A DNA stretch of 13,670 bases from an uncultured Bacilli bacterium. Its GTDB lineage: Bacteria; Bacillota_I; Bacilli_A; RF39; UBA660. The position numbers and the translations under genes were made by a program. The stretch lies in NCBI GenBank assembly GCA_947628075.1, contig CANQYF010000027.1, positions 1-13,670 on the forward strand, written 5' to 3'. Of this stretch, positions 7,689 to 13,670 are shown one piece after another. Position 1 is the first letter of the stretch, and every line of letters starts with the position of its first letter. Below the pieces are notes generated by a model. It made no database searches. It had not been told where the DNA came from and saw only the letters and a list, made by a program, of their open reading frames with translations.

Positions 7689-9455
7689 ATGGCAAGAGAA
7701 AAGAAGAAAAAAATCGATATAAAATTAATAATAGGGATATTATTCATGTTAGTATTATTTGTCGGGGCATCGTACGCCTATTTTGCTGTGGGGATAGAAT
7801 CTTCTGAATATAATAAAACAATAGTAACAGGAAGCACAGAAGGTGTTTCTATTGCCAGTATTCAAAACCCAACAGAGAAATTAAATTTAAATGTTGATGC
7901 AGCAGCGATGAGCCAAAACAGATTAGGAACAATCTATGCCGATGATGAAGAGAACTATGTTAAAACCAAAAGTGAAGGGTTTCATGATATAGGAGTAATA
8001 ACATTAACAAATCCCAAGAAAGACGATAATATTTATAGATGTACCGCAAATGTTACAATTACAGTTGATAATGGAGTTAATAGTATATTACCAGTACTAG
8101 AAAAAGATGATTTAAAAGTATTCGTTAGATGGGGAGCTCATCATGAGATAATAGATTTATCTGAATTAAAAAATATTAATGGAGGAACAACAATACCGAT
8201 AAGTTTAGATATTGTAGGAAATGATAGTAAAAGTATAGAGGCATATATAGAATTTACTAATAGAGATGAAGATCAAAGTTATCTCTCTAAAAAAGATATT
8301 AATATAGATATAGATACAACTGATTTAAAATGTGAACTGACTGGAGAAAGAGCTGTCTACATAAAAAATGGAAGTTTAGACACGATATTTGGTCATACTA
8401 CAGATATTAAAAATATTTATTTTGTTAATTACATAGATACAAGTAATGCAGTTGAGGATCCAATAGATTTAACAAGAGTTGGAACAGGCAATCTACAATC
8501 ACCTGCTGGAAGTATAATAGGATGGTTAGAAGAAACGCCAAAAGGAGATGAAGACGACAATCTATATTATGATTTATTTATTGGAAGCAAGGATAGAATT
8601 TATGCAATAAATTGTTTTAGCTTTTCCAATCTAAATAATTTAGAAACAATTGAGTTAAGCAATTTTTATAGTGATTTTTTGCAAGGCAATTATAGATGTT
8701 TTTATGGTAGTCGGGATAACCCAGTTGTAACAAAATTAAACGTAAGTAACTTGGATACAGTTAATATGACTTTTGGAGAAAATTACCATTTAAAAATTAC
8801 AGAATTAGATGTATCAAATTTTAATACTAAAAATTATACAAATATGGAGTTTATGTTTTTTGGATTTCGGAATGTTATTAAATTAGATGTAAGTAATTTT
8901 AATACAATGAAAGCAATAAGAATGAATAACATGTTTGCTTGGATGTATTCTTTAGAGGAACTTGATGTTAGTGGATTTTATACAGGAAATGTAACTTCTA
9001 TGGAAGATATGTTTAATGGATTAGAAAAAATAACAAAACTTGACCTTTCAAAATTTGATACACATAATGTGACAAGAATGAGAGAGATGTTTACAGGAAT
9101 GAGTTCGCTTACAGAATTAGATGTGAGTAGCTTTAATACGGAAAATGTTACGACTATGGAAAATATGTTTAGCAATATGACTTCATTACAAAGATTAGAT
9201 TTATCAAGTTTTAAATCTAATAAAGTAATAAATATGGCACGGATGTTTTATAATGATAATTCATTAGAATATATTGATTTTAGAAATGCCGAATTTAGTC
9301 AAGTAACAACTTATGATGGTATGTTTTGGGGAGTTAAAAACGGAATCACAATAATAGTAAAAGATGAAAAAAATCGAGAATGGATTGAAGCAAGACTAAA
9401 AGAAGTAAATAAAGCCGGTAATGTTTTACTACCAAATGAAATAGAAGAGCCATGA
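7689..9455 (+). CDS. Surface protein with SipW/TasA-type signal and 26-residue DUF285/BspA repeats
   Basis: This is a 588-residue exported protein. The N-terminus is basic (REKKKKIDIK), followed by a hydrophobic segment at about 12-30 ending in GASYAYF, as in SipW-cognate signal peptides of TasA/camelysin-like proteins. Residues about 40-215 alternate beta-type segments and resemble such a domain. Residues 373-528 hold six units of the form LDVSsFnTxNVTxMxxMFxxMxs, exactly 26 residues each, the DUF285/BspA-type surface repeat; a degenerate LNVSNLDT unit precedes them at 350. Four cysteines (118, 215, 309, 337) are present. No LPXTG motif, lipobox or C-terminal anchor is seen, so either the N-terminal helix stays or the protein is released. 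No SipW peptidase is encoded here. The ribosome binding site is weak. Adhesion or surface variation is the likely role, by analogy only. Confidence 0.8.
   Translation: MAREKKKKIDIKLIIGILFMLVLFVGASYAYFAVGIESSEYNKTIVTGSTEGVSIASIQNPTEKLNLNVDAAAMSQNRLGTIYADDEENYVKTKSEGFHDIGVITLTNPKKDDNIYRCTANVTITVDNGVNSILPVLEKDDLKVFVRWGAHHEIIDLSELKNINGGTTIPISLDIVGNDSKSIEAYIEFTNRDEDQSYLSKKDINIDIDTTDLKCELTGERAVYIKNGSLDTIFGHTTDIKNIYFVNYIDTSNAVEDPIDLTRVGTGNLQSPAGSIIGWLEETPKGDEDDNLYYDLFIGSKDRIYAINCFSFSNLNNLETIELSNFYSDFLQGNYRCFYGSRDNPVVTKLNVSNLDTVNMTFGENYHLKITELDVSNFNTKNYTNMEFMFFGFRNVIKLDVSNFNTMKAIRMNNMFAWMYSLEELDVSGFYTGNVTSMEDMFNGLEKITKLDLSKFDTHNVTRMREMFTGMSSLTELDVSSFNTENVTTMENMFSNMTSLQRLDLSSFKSNKVINMARMFYNDNSLEYIDFRNAEFSQVTTYDGMFWGVKNGITIIVKDEKNREWIEARLKEVNKAGNVLLPNEIEEP
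8805..9272 (+). repeat. Six tandem 78-bp coding repeats (26 residues each)
   Basis: The LDVS/LDLS codons begin at 8805, 8883, 8961, 9039, 9117 and 9195, each exactly 78 bp after the last. Protein conservation (LD-V/L-S, F, NVT, M, MF) is higher than DNA identity, so the array is old or diverging and not a recent duplication. A shorter step of 69 bp separates the degenerate unit before it. Confidence 0.9.
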
Positions 9456-9614
9456 ATATTACATTCTTTCATGTATTAATTTCAATATATTTGTATAAAA
9501 TCTAAAATTAGTGTACTTTAAAGTTACTAGGATAGTTAATATTTTAAATTATTGTAAAAAAGATAGATTTTTTTGTTTAAATGTATTATCATATATTTAT
9601 GAAGGAGTAGAGAT
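9456..9614 (+). other. Intergenic gap before the thioredoxin-like pair
   Basis: These 159 bp of very AT-rich DNA hold no open frame of note. There is a 10-bp palindrome ACTTTAAAGT at 9514-9523, a TATTAT box at 9584-9589 without a good -35 partner, and GAAGGAG just before the next ATG. I find no clear terminator for the surface protein gene and no clear promoter for the next one. Confidence 0.5.
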
Positions 9615-10328
9615 ATGAAAAATAAGTTTTTAATTATAGCAATATGTTTATTAATGATACCAATAAGTGTATTTGCTAAAGAAGGAGAAGGGGCTGGCAA
9701 AGGATTTGAATCAAACAATTTGGTTAATACATTAAAAGCAGAAGAAATGGATCCGCAATTTTCTAATTATAGTGAAAATGATGACCAAATAACTATCTAT
9801 ATGTTTAGAGGACAAGGATGTGGTGTTTGTAGAAATTTCTTAAATTATCTTAATAGTATTACAGAAGAGCATGGTTATAAATTTAAATTAGTATCTTATG
9901 CAATTACTTTTTATGGAGATAATCATCCAGAAAATACAAATTTAGTTGATGTTGTTTCAAATTATTTAGGACAAGAAGCTGGCGGCGGTGTACCCTATAT
10001 AATTATTGGTAGTGAAGTATTCCCTGGCTATGCAGCAGATTGGAACGATGATATTCTTAATGCAATAGATAGTTTATATAAAAGCGAAGATCGTTATGAT
10101 GTTTTTGATGCCATGAGAGAAGAAGGATATAAATTTAATGAAGATGGTACAATTGATTTACCAAATACATCTAATAAAGGTGTTTCTTCAGTTCTTGTGA
10201 TAGTATGGAATTTAATATTTACTACTATTAGCACAATTATAATAGTAGTTGTAATGTATATTCAAAATAAAAAATTAAATATGCGTTTAGATGGCTTAAA
10301 AATCAAGGGTAGTGGCAAGAATGATTAA
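9615..10328 (+). CDS. Exported membrane-tethered thioredoxin-like protein (CGVC)
   Basis: This 237-residue protein has a cleavable-type signal peptide (1-21, ending ISVFA-KEGEG). Its thioredoxin-fold domain (about 58-155) carries a redox motif CGVC at 69-72 in FRGQGCGVCRNFL and a likely cis-proline Pro127 in GGGVPYIIIG. One transmembrane helix (about 191-215) and a short basic tail follow. The catalytic part therefore faces outside, tethered by its C-terminus. It is probably a thiol-disulfide oxidoreductase for secreted or surface proteins. GAAGGAG at 9600-9606 sets the start. The gene overlaps the next, another exported thioredoxin-fold protein, so the two act together or in sequence. No CcdA/DsbD-like electron donor is visible nearby. 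I cannot assign it to a named member of the superfamily or say whether it oxidises, reduces or isomerises. Confidence 0.8.
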   Translation: MKNKFLIIAICLLMIPISVFAKEGEGAGKGFESNNLVNTLKAEEMDPQFSNYSENDDQITIYMFRGQGCGVCRNFLNYLNSITEEHGYKFKLVSYAITFYGDNHPENTNLVDVVSNYLGQEAGGGVPYIIIGSEVFPGYAADWNDDILNAIDSLYKSEDRYDVFDAMREEGYKFNEDGTIDLPNTSNKGVSSVLVIVWNLIFTTISTIIIVVVMYIQNKKLNMRLDGLKIKGSGKND

Positions 10329-11028
10329 AAAACTAGGGCTAATATCGTTAAGCATTTTATTAATATTATTTACTTTTGGCTGTGATAAAAAGCCTCAAAC
10401 AACATTGAGTGATGCTGAAAAGTTTAAAAATGAATATGAAAGCGTTAATGGTGAATCTACTACTAGTGGTAAAGAATACCGAACAATTGAGATAGCTAAA
10501 GAAAATCCTTTTATATATAAGGAAGCTAGTGAAGTAGTGGAAGCAATTAACAATAAAGAAACTTTTATAGTTTATTTTGGTTTTAAGACATGTCCATGGT
10601 GTCGTAGTATTTTACCAACATTAATTGATGTTAGTAAAGATTTAAAACTTGGTAAAATATATTATGTTGATGTTTTAGATATTCGTGATACAATGGAATT
10701 AAAAGAAAAGAATAAACCAGAAACAACTAAAGAAGGAAGCAAAGGATATTATGATTTACTAGAATTATTAGATAATGTTTTAAGTGATTATACTTTAAAA
10801 ACTAGTAAAGGAAAAACTGTTAAAACAGGCGAAAAAAGAATATTTGCTCCAAATATAGTTGCTATTGTTAAAGGAGAAGCTATTTCCTTAACAGATGGAA
10901 TTAGTGAATTACAAACTGATGGTTATATGGAACTAACTGAAGAAATGAAAAAAGAAAGTTACGAAAAAATTGAAAAAGTTTTAAGAGACGTTGTTGATGC
11001 TGATATATCTTGTGAATCAGGTTGTTAA
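10321..11028 (+). CDS. Thioredoxin-fold lipoprotein (CPWC)
   Basis: This is a 235-residue predicted lipoprotein. The signal segment (5-20) ends in FTFGC with Cys21 as lipid site; the lipobox is imperfect because of Phe at -2. The thioredoxin domain (about 80-190) has CPWC at 91-94 in YFGFKTCPWCRSILP and cis-proline Pro177 in FAPNIVAIVKG. A second cysteine pair, CESGC at 231-235, ends the chain and could relay electrons or form a resting disulfide. The ATG at 10321 is chosen because AAGGG at 10305-10309 lies 11 bases before it; a GTG at 10312 in the same frame lies too close. The start overlaps the end of the previous gene by 8 bp. A strong hairpin follows. The likely role is redox control outside the membrane; bacteriocin-accessory-type thioredoxins are an alternative. 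Confidence 0.82.
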   Translation: MIKKLGLISLSILLILFTFGCDKKPQTTLSDAEKFKNEYESVNGESTTSGKEYRTIEIAKENPFIYKEASEVVEAINNKETFIVYFGFKTCPWCRSILPTLIDVSKDLKLGKIYYVDVLDIRDTMELKEKNKPETTKEGSKGYYDLLELLDNVLSDYTLKTSKGKTVKTGEKRIFAPNIVAIVKGEAISLTDGISELQTDGYMELTEEMKKESYEKIEKVLRDVVDADISCESGC

Positions 11029-11055
11029 AAAGTAAATCTAAGATTTACTTTTTAA
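11025..11055 (+). terminator. Intrinsic terminator of the thioredoxin-like pair
   Basis: A perfect 14-bp stem (11025-11038 with 11042-11055) closes a three-base loop and includes the lipoprotein stop codon. Its 3' arm supplies the T run (TTTTT at 11049-11053). It separates the redox pair from the next promoter about 40 bp on. Confidence 0.85.
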
Positions 11056-11093
11056 CTAATATAAAATGTTTATTTTGTCATAATAAAATTTAG

Positions 11094-11122
11094 TTGTGAC
11101 ATTTTTCTTTATTTGTTATAAT
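11094..11122 (+). promoter_or_regulatory. Promoter of the unknown membrane gene and scpAB
   Basis: TTGTGA (11094-11099, four of six matches) is 17 bp from a perfect TATAAT (11117-11122), with TG at 11114-11115 making an extended -10. Transcription would begin near 11129, after which the next ribosome binding site is GGGTGAG. An inverted pair TGTCATAA/TTGTGACA (11076-11083, 11094-11101) overlaps the -35. Confidence 0.72.
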
Positions 11123-11151
11123 AAAAAATGATAATAAAAAGGGTGAGTATG

Positions 11152-12099
11152 ATGGCCAAGAAAAAAAATAATAGCAAATATACTATTCTTGAAAATGTTG
11201 AGTTAAAGCCCCAAGTTATTGGGCATGTGTTTCAAAAGAAAAGTAATTTAGGAAGAGTTATATTTATCTTCATAGCGTTTTTAATTGTCATATATTATAT
11301 AAATGATATTAGTGTGTTTATTAATAATTTAATTGGGCGCAATACAGCCCCAACTATCAAAAATCCAGTTCAAGATGATAAAGAAAATGATAATGAGCAA
11401 AATGAAAATCCAAATAATAAAGAAACAACTTATTATACAGTAACTAGCGATTTAAGTATTATTGAATCTGAATTAACTTTAAATAATTTTAAAAATGAAA
11501 ATAATACACTAACATTTGATGTTAATAATTTAACTAATTCAAATATTAATTTAAGTAACCGTAAATATTTTATAGAAACGTATAGTGAAGATAAAACATT
11601 GTTAGAAAGATTTAAAGTGGATTTTAATATCATTAATGCAAATACCAAAACAAGTTTATCATTTAACATTGCCACACCATTTTCTTATATAGTTTTAGTA
11701 GAAAAAACAGTAGCGGATTATCCAGCTTTCGAATTACCGTTAGATGAAACAACAAATATGGCTTCTCTAACTTGTAGTAAAGAGAATGAGACTTTAGTTT
11801 ATAACTTTAACAGTGAAGGTTTAAATACTATAAAACATACAATTACTGATAATGACACTACTTCTGAAAATTATTATTTAGGGTATACTACATATCAAAA
11901 TAAAATAAATAATTATAAAAATATAGATGGAGTAGTGGCGACATTTAATGGTTCATTGAATGGTTATACTGCTATAATTGATCTGGATTTAGCCAATGTA
12001 AATTTAGACAATATTAATGAAAAATATTATTATGGATATAAAGAACAAGTAAAAGTAGTCAAATTTGAAATGGAAATTTATGGATTTACATGTTCATAA
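11152..12099 (+). CDS. Unknown single-pass membrane protein
   Basis: I do not recognise this 315-residue protein. It has a basic cytoplasmic N-terminus (about 1-34), one transmembrane helix (about 35-58), and an acidic, Asn-rich linker (about 70-93). The rest is an outer region that looks mostly beta-stranded. Two cysteines, Cys208 in LTCSKE and Cys314 in GFTCS, frame the last 110 residues and could form a disulfide. GGGTGAG at 11141-11147 best fits the ATG at 11152; ATG at 11149 is nearly as good. The ATG at 11128 is at or before the predicted transcription start and is rejected. The gene lies 12 bp before scpA, sharing its transcript. That position alone does not link it to chromosome segregation. 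Confidence 0.78.
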   Translation: MAKKKNNSKYTILENVELKPQVIGHVFQKKSNLGRVIFIFIAFLIVIYYINDISVFINNLIGRNTAPTIKNPVQDDKENDNEQNENPNNKETTYYTVTSDLSIIESELTLNNFKNENNTLTFDVNNLTNSNINLSNRKYFIETYSEDKTLLERFKVDFNIINANTKTSLSFNIATPFSYIVLVEKTVADYPAFELPLDETTNMASLTCSKENETLVYNFNSEGLNTIKHTITDNDTTSENYYLGYTTYQNKINNYKNIDGVVATFNGSLNGYTAIIDLDLANVNLDNINEKYYYGYKEQVKVVKFEMEIYGFTCS

Positions 12100-12111
12100 T
12101 AAGGGTGGTTT

Positions 12112-12831
12112 ATGAATTTAAAATTAGAAGATTTTGAAGGTCCTTTTGATCTTTTATTACATTTAGTAAGAATATCAAAAATGGATATTTATGAAATAAA
12201 TATTCGGGACATTATTGAGCAATATTTAGCTTTTATTAATAGTATTAATAAAGATGATATTGATAAAAGTAGTGAGTATTTAACATTTGCTAGTGAGCTT
12301 ATTCATTTAAAAAGTAAGATGTTAGTTAATAAAACTGATGAAGTAGAAGAAGTTGCAGATGAATTTACAATTCAAAGTGAAGAAGATTTAAGAAATAAAT
12401 TAATCGAATATGAACAATATAAAAAATTAGCTGAAACATTTAAATCTTTAGAAGAAAATAGAATGGATTATTATACTAAATTACCTGAAAATTTAAGTGA
12501 ATATGTGGAAGATGAAAAGATAATAAATAGTAATGTATCAGTAGATGATTTAATGAATGCTTTTTTAGAAATGCAAAAAAGAGTAGTGTTTCAAAAGCCA
12601 CAAACAACCAAAATTACACATAAAGAATATAGTGTAAAAGCTAAAATTAAAGAAATAAGAGATATATTAAAAGTAAAAAAAAGAGTAGAATTTATTGAAC
12701 TTTTTGATATTTTAACTAAAGAAAATATAGTAGTTACTTTTTTATCTATTTTAGATATGAGTAAAAATAAAGAAATTACTTTGAAACAAGATAAAATATT
12801 TAGTACAATATTAATAGAAAGTGTTGATTAA
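12112..12831 (+). CDS. scpA: Segregation and condensation protein A (kleisin)
   Basis: This 239-residue kleisin subunit bridges the SMC heads together with ScpB in chromosome organisation and segregation in the nucleoid. The N-terminal motif FEGPFDLLLHLVRISKMDIYEI is diagnostic. A second SMC-binding helix region, EYLTFASELIHLKSKMLV, follows at about 59-76. A charged middle part precedes the C-terminal winged helix (about 185-238, with VEFIELFDILTKENIVVTFLSIL). The length is normal. AAGGGTGG before the ATG gives a good ribosome binding site. It is followed after 2 bp by scpB, the usual order. The upstream partner is an unknown membrane protein rather than the ribT or lysA neighbours seen in Bacillus. 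Confidence 0.96.
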   Translation: MNLKLEDFEGPFDLLLHLVRISKMDIYEINIRDIIEQYLAFINSINKDDIDKSSEYLTFASELIHLKSKMLVNKTDEVEEVADEFTIQSEEDLRNKLIEYEQYKKLAETFKSLEENRMDYYTKLPENLSEYVEDEKIINSNVSVDDLMNAFLEMQKRVVFQKPQTTKITHKEYSVKAKIKEIRDILKVKKRVEFIELFDILTKENIVVTFLSILDMSKNKEITLKQDKIFSTILIESVD

Positions 12832-12833
12832 TT

Positions 12834-13388
12834 ATGAAATTATTAGGAGTTTTGGAAGGACTTTTATTTATAATGGGAGATGAAGGGGTAACTTTAAAAG
12901 AAATATGTGAAACTTTAAATATAAATGAAGATGAAGCTAAAAACTTATTAAATAGTTTAAAGAAACAATATGAAAGTGATGAAAGAGGAATAAGAATAAG
13001 TTATTTGGGTGAAGCATTTAAATTAACTACCAAAAAAGAACATAAGGAATATTATCAAAAATTGATTACAACAAGAGAAGAAAATTTAACCCAAAGCCAA
13101 TTAGAAGTGTTAGCAGTAATTGCTTATAATGAACCCATAACAAGAATTGAAATTGATGAAATAAGAGGTATTAGTAGTGCTTATATTATAAAAAAATTAT
13201 TAAGTAAAGATTTAATTAGAATTGTGGGTAAAAGTAATTTACCAGGTAAGCCTAATTTATATCGAACTACAAGAGAATTTCTAGATTGTCTAGGTTTGGC
13301 TTCCTTAAATGATCTTCCCCAAGTAAATACCAAAAATAATGATGAAGTACACGAACTATTTGAAAAAAAGACAGTAGATATGCTATAA
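12834..13388 (+). CDS. scpB: Segregation and condensation protein B
   Basis: This 184-residue protein dimerises on ScpA in the SMC complex. It has two winged-helix domains: LEGLLFIMGDEGVTLKEICETL near the start, and a second (about 80-165) with LTQSQLEVLAVIAYNEPITRIEIDEIRGI and GKPNLYRTTREFLDCLGLASLNDLP. These match the family well and the length is typical. Only 2 bp separate it from scpA and its own ribosome binding site is poor, so coupling to scpA translation is likely. Its last codons carry a promoter for the following tRNA: the stop codon TAA is part of the -10 box. Confidence 0.96.
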   Translation: MKLLGVLEGLLFIMGDEGVTLKEICETLNINEDEAKNLLNSLKKQYESDERGIRISYLGEAFKLTTKKEHKEYYQKLITTREENLTQSQLEVLAVIAYNEPITRIEIDEIRGISSAYIIKKLLSKDLIRIVGKSNLPGKPNLYRTTREFLDCLGLASLNDLPQVNTKNNDEVHELFEKKTVDML

Positions 13389-13389
13389 T
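13360..13389 (+). promoter_or_regulatory. tRNA-Leu promoter inside the end of scpB
   Basis: TTGAAA (13360-13365, five of six matches) is 18 bp from a perfect TATAAT (13384-13389). The -10 box contains the scpB stop codon. The predicted start is about 5 nt before the tRNA 5' end. Confidence 0.75.
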
Positions 13390-13400
13390 ATTTAGGTACT

Positions 13401-13489
13401 GCTTGTGTGGCGGAATTGGTAGACGCACAGCACTCAAAATGCTGCGGTTTTTTACAATCATGAGGGTTCGATTCCCTCCACAAGCACCA
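13401..13489 (+). tRNA. tRNA-Leu(CAA)
   Basis: This is an 89-nt class II tRNA with encoded CCA. The acceptor stem GCTTGTG/CACAAGC is perfect. The anticodon stem CAGCA/TGCTG encloses CTCAAAA with anticodon CAA at 13435-13437, reading UUG. The variable region of 17 nt can form GGTT/AATC with one wobble, as expected for tRNA-Leu. The T arm is GAGGG/CCCTC with TTCGATT. Confidence 0.96.
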
Positions 13490-13499
13490 AAGAGATATC

Positions 13500-13527
13500 A
13501 AACTCGGATTTTTATAGTTCGAGTTTT
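13500..13527 (+). terminator. Terminator after tRNA-Leu
   Basis: AAACTCGGA (13500-13508) pairs with TTCGAGTTT (13518-13526), nine pairs including one wobble, around a nine-base loop. A short T run follows. It begins 11 bp after the CCA end, the expected place for tRNA termination. Confidence 0.65.
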
Positions 13528-13557
13528 AATATGTTTTAATTTATGACATTCTAAGAT

Positions 13558-13586
13558 TTGTCAATAATAAAATTTTATGATATTAT
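13558..13586 (+). promoter_or_regulatory. Promoter-like pair before the edge inverted repeat
   Basis: TTGTCA (13558-13563) and TATTAT (13581-13586) each have one mismatch to consensus and are exactly 17 bp apart. Transcription would start around 13592-13594, at the first bases of a long inverted repeat. No gene starts before the window ends. Confidence 0.6.
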
Positions 13587-13590
13587 AGGC

Positions 13591-13654
13591 ATTACAAAAA
13601 GACACGAGATTTCTAAATTTTTAAAAATTTAGAAATAATGTGTTAATTTGTAAT
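13591..13654. repeat. 64-bp inverted repeat with a perfect 26-bp core palindrome
   Basis: All parts share one centre at 13622.5: outer arms ATTACAAA/TTTGTAAT (13591-13598, 13647-13654), middle ACAC/GTGT (13602-13605, 13640-13643) and a perfect inner arm of 13 bp (13610-13622 with 13623-13635). Only two symmetric 2-by-2 mismatches interrupt it, counting G-T as paired. It could be a 5' leader hairpin, a small RNA, a protein-binding site or a small mobile-repeat remnant. Confidence 0.8.
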
Positions 13655-13670
13655 ATAATAATAAATGTAG

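Noticed and set aside
8978..9175. Open minus-strand frame across the surface-protein repeats
   Set aside because: It exists because the 78-bp repeats keep the same antisense frame free of stops; it has no ribosome binding site and mirrors a clear plus-strand gene.
8805..9272. CRISPR-like array
   Set aside because: The 78-bp units are coding, have no spacer and keep protein rather than DNA identity.
9536..9718. Minus-strand 60-codon frame over the start of the CGVC protein gene
   Set aside because: It covers the signal-peptide coding region and ribosome binding site of a well-supported gene and has no start signals of its own.
11128..11151. Upstream ATG at 11128 for the unknown membrane protein
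   Set aside because: It lies at the predicted transcription start with no room for a ribosome binding site; GGGTGAG supports 11152.
13181..13501. Minus-strand open frames over the end of scpB and tRNA-Leu
   Set aside because: They run through a certain tRNA gene and a certain scpB gene and resemble no protein family; they are antisense shadows.

Overview
The window is AT-rich, densely packed DNA from a low-GC Gram-positive-type bacterium. S4 has its own cis-acting leader, ScpA and ScpB are adjacent, an M16 peptidase of the YfmH type is present, and ribosome binding sites are AAGGAG or GGGTGG. Together these point to Bacillota or a Mollicutes-like Bacilli relative, perhaps an uncultured gut lineage. 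Every tryptophan in the predicted proteins is TGG and no gene is interrupted by TGA. The organism therefore uses the standard bacterial code, not the Mycoplasma code. No transposase, integrase, CRISPR array or phage gene is visible.

Left part (1-2237): a YfmH-like M16 peptidase gene reads rightwards into a two-way hairpin terminator shared with the leftward rpsD gene (ribosomal protein S4). Upstream of rpsD are a near-consensus promoter and a leader with a clear pseudoknot, as expected for S4 autoregulation. An elongator tRNA-Met gene with its own terminator lies behind it, also leftward.

Middle (2238-7587): a rightward ABC exporter of the MacB/FtsX type (ATPase plus an 876-residue, eight-helix permease with two large outer domains) ends at a hairpin. 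An OmpR-type response regulator and an overlapping histidine kinase gene follow. The exporter promoter carries two TTGTAAC copies exactly 11 bp apart over its -35 region, the usual layout of an OmpR/PhoB-family operator. The simplest reading is a self-contained stress or antimicrobial-response module: the kinase senses, the regulator binds the repeats, and the exporter is induced.

Exported-protein region (7588-11055): a surface protein combines a SipW/TasA-type export signal and a beta-rich N-terminal domain with six exact-length 26-residue DUF285/BspA-type repeats. Next come two exported thioredoxin-fold proteins with overlapping genes. One is membrane-tethered with CGVC; the other is a lipoprotein with CPWC and a second C-terminal cysteine pair. 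The surface protein has four cysteines and the membrane protein after the pair has two, so an extracytoplasmic disulfide pathway is a reasonable but unproven idea.

Right part (11056-13670): a promoter drives an unrecognised single-pass membrane protein and then scpA and scpB, whose products partner SMC in chromosome segregation. A tRNA-Leu(CAA) gene follows; its likely promoter lies inside the end of scpB, with the -10 box containing the scpB stop codon. At the edge another promoter-like pair sits directly before a 64-bp inverted repeat of unknown role.
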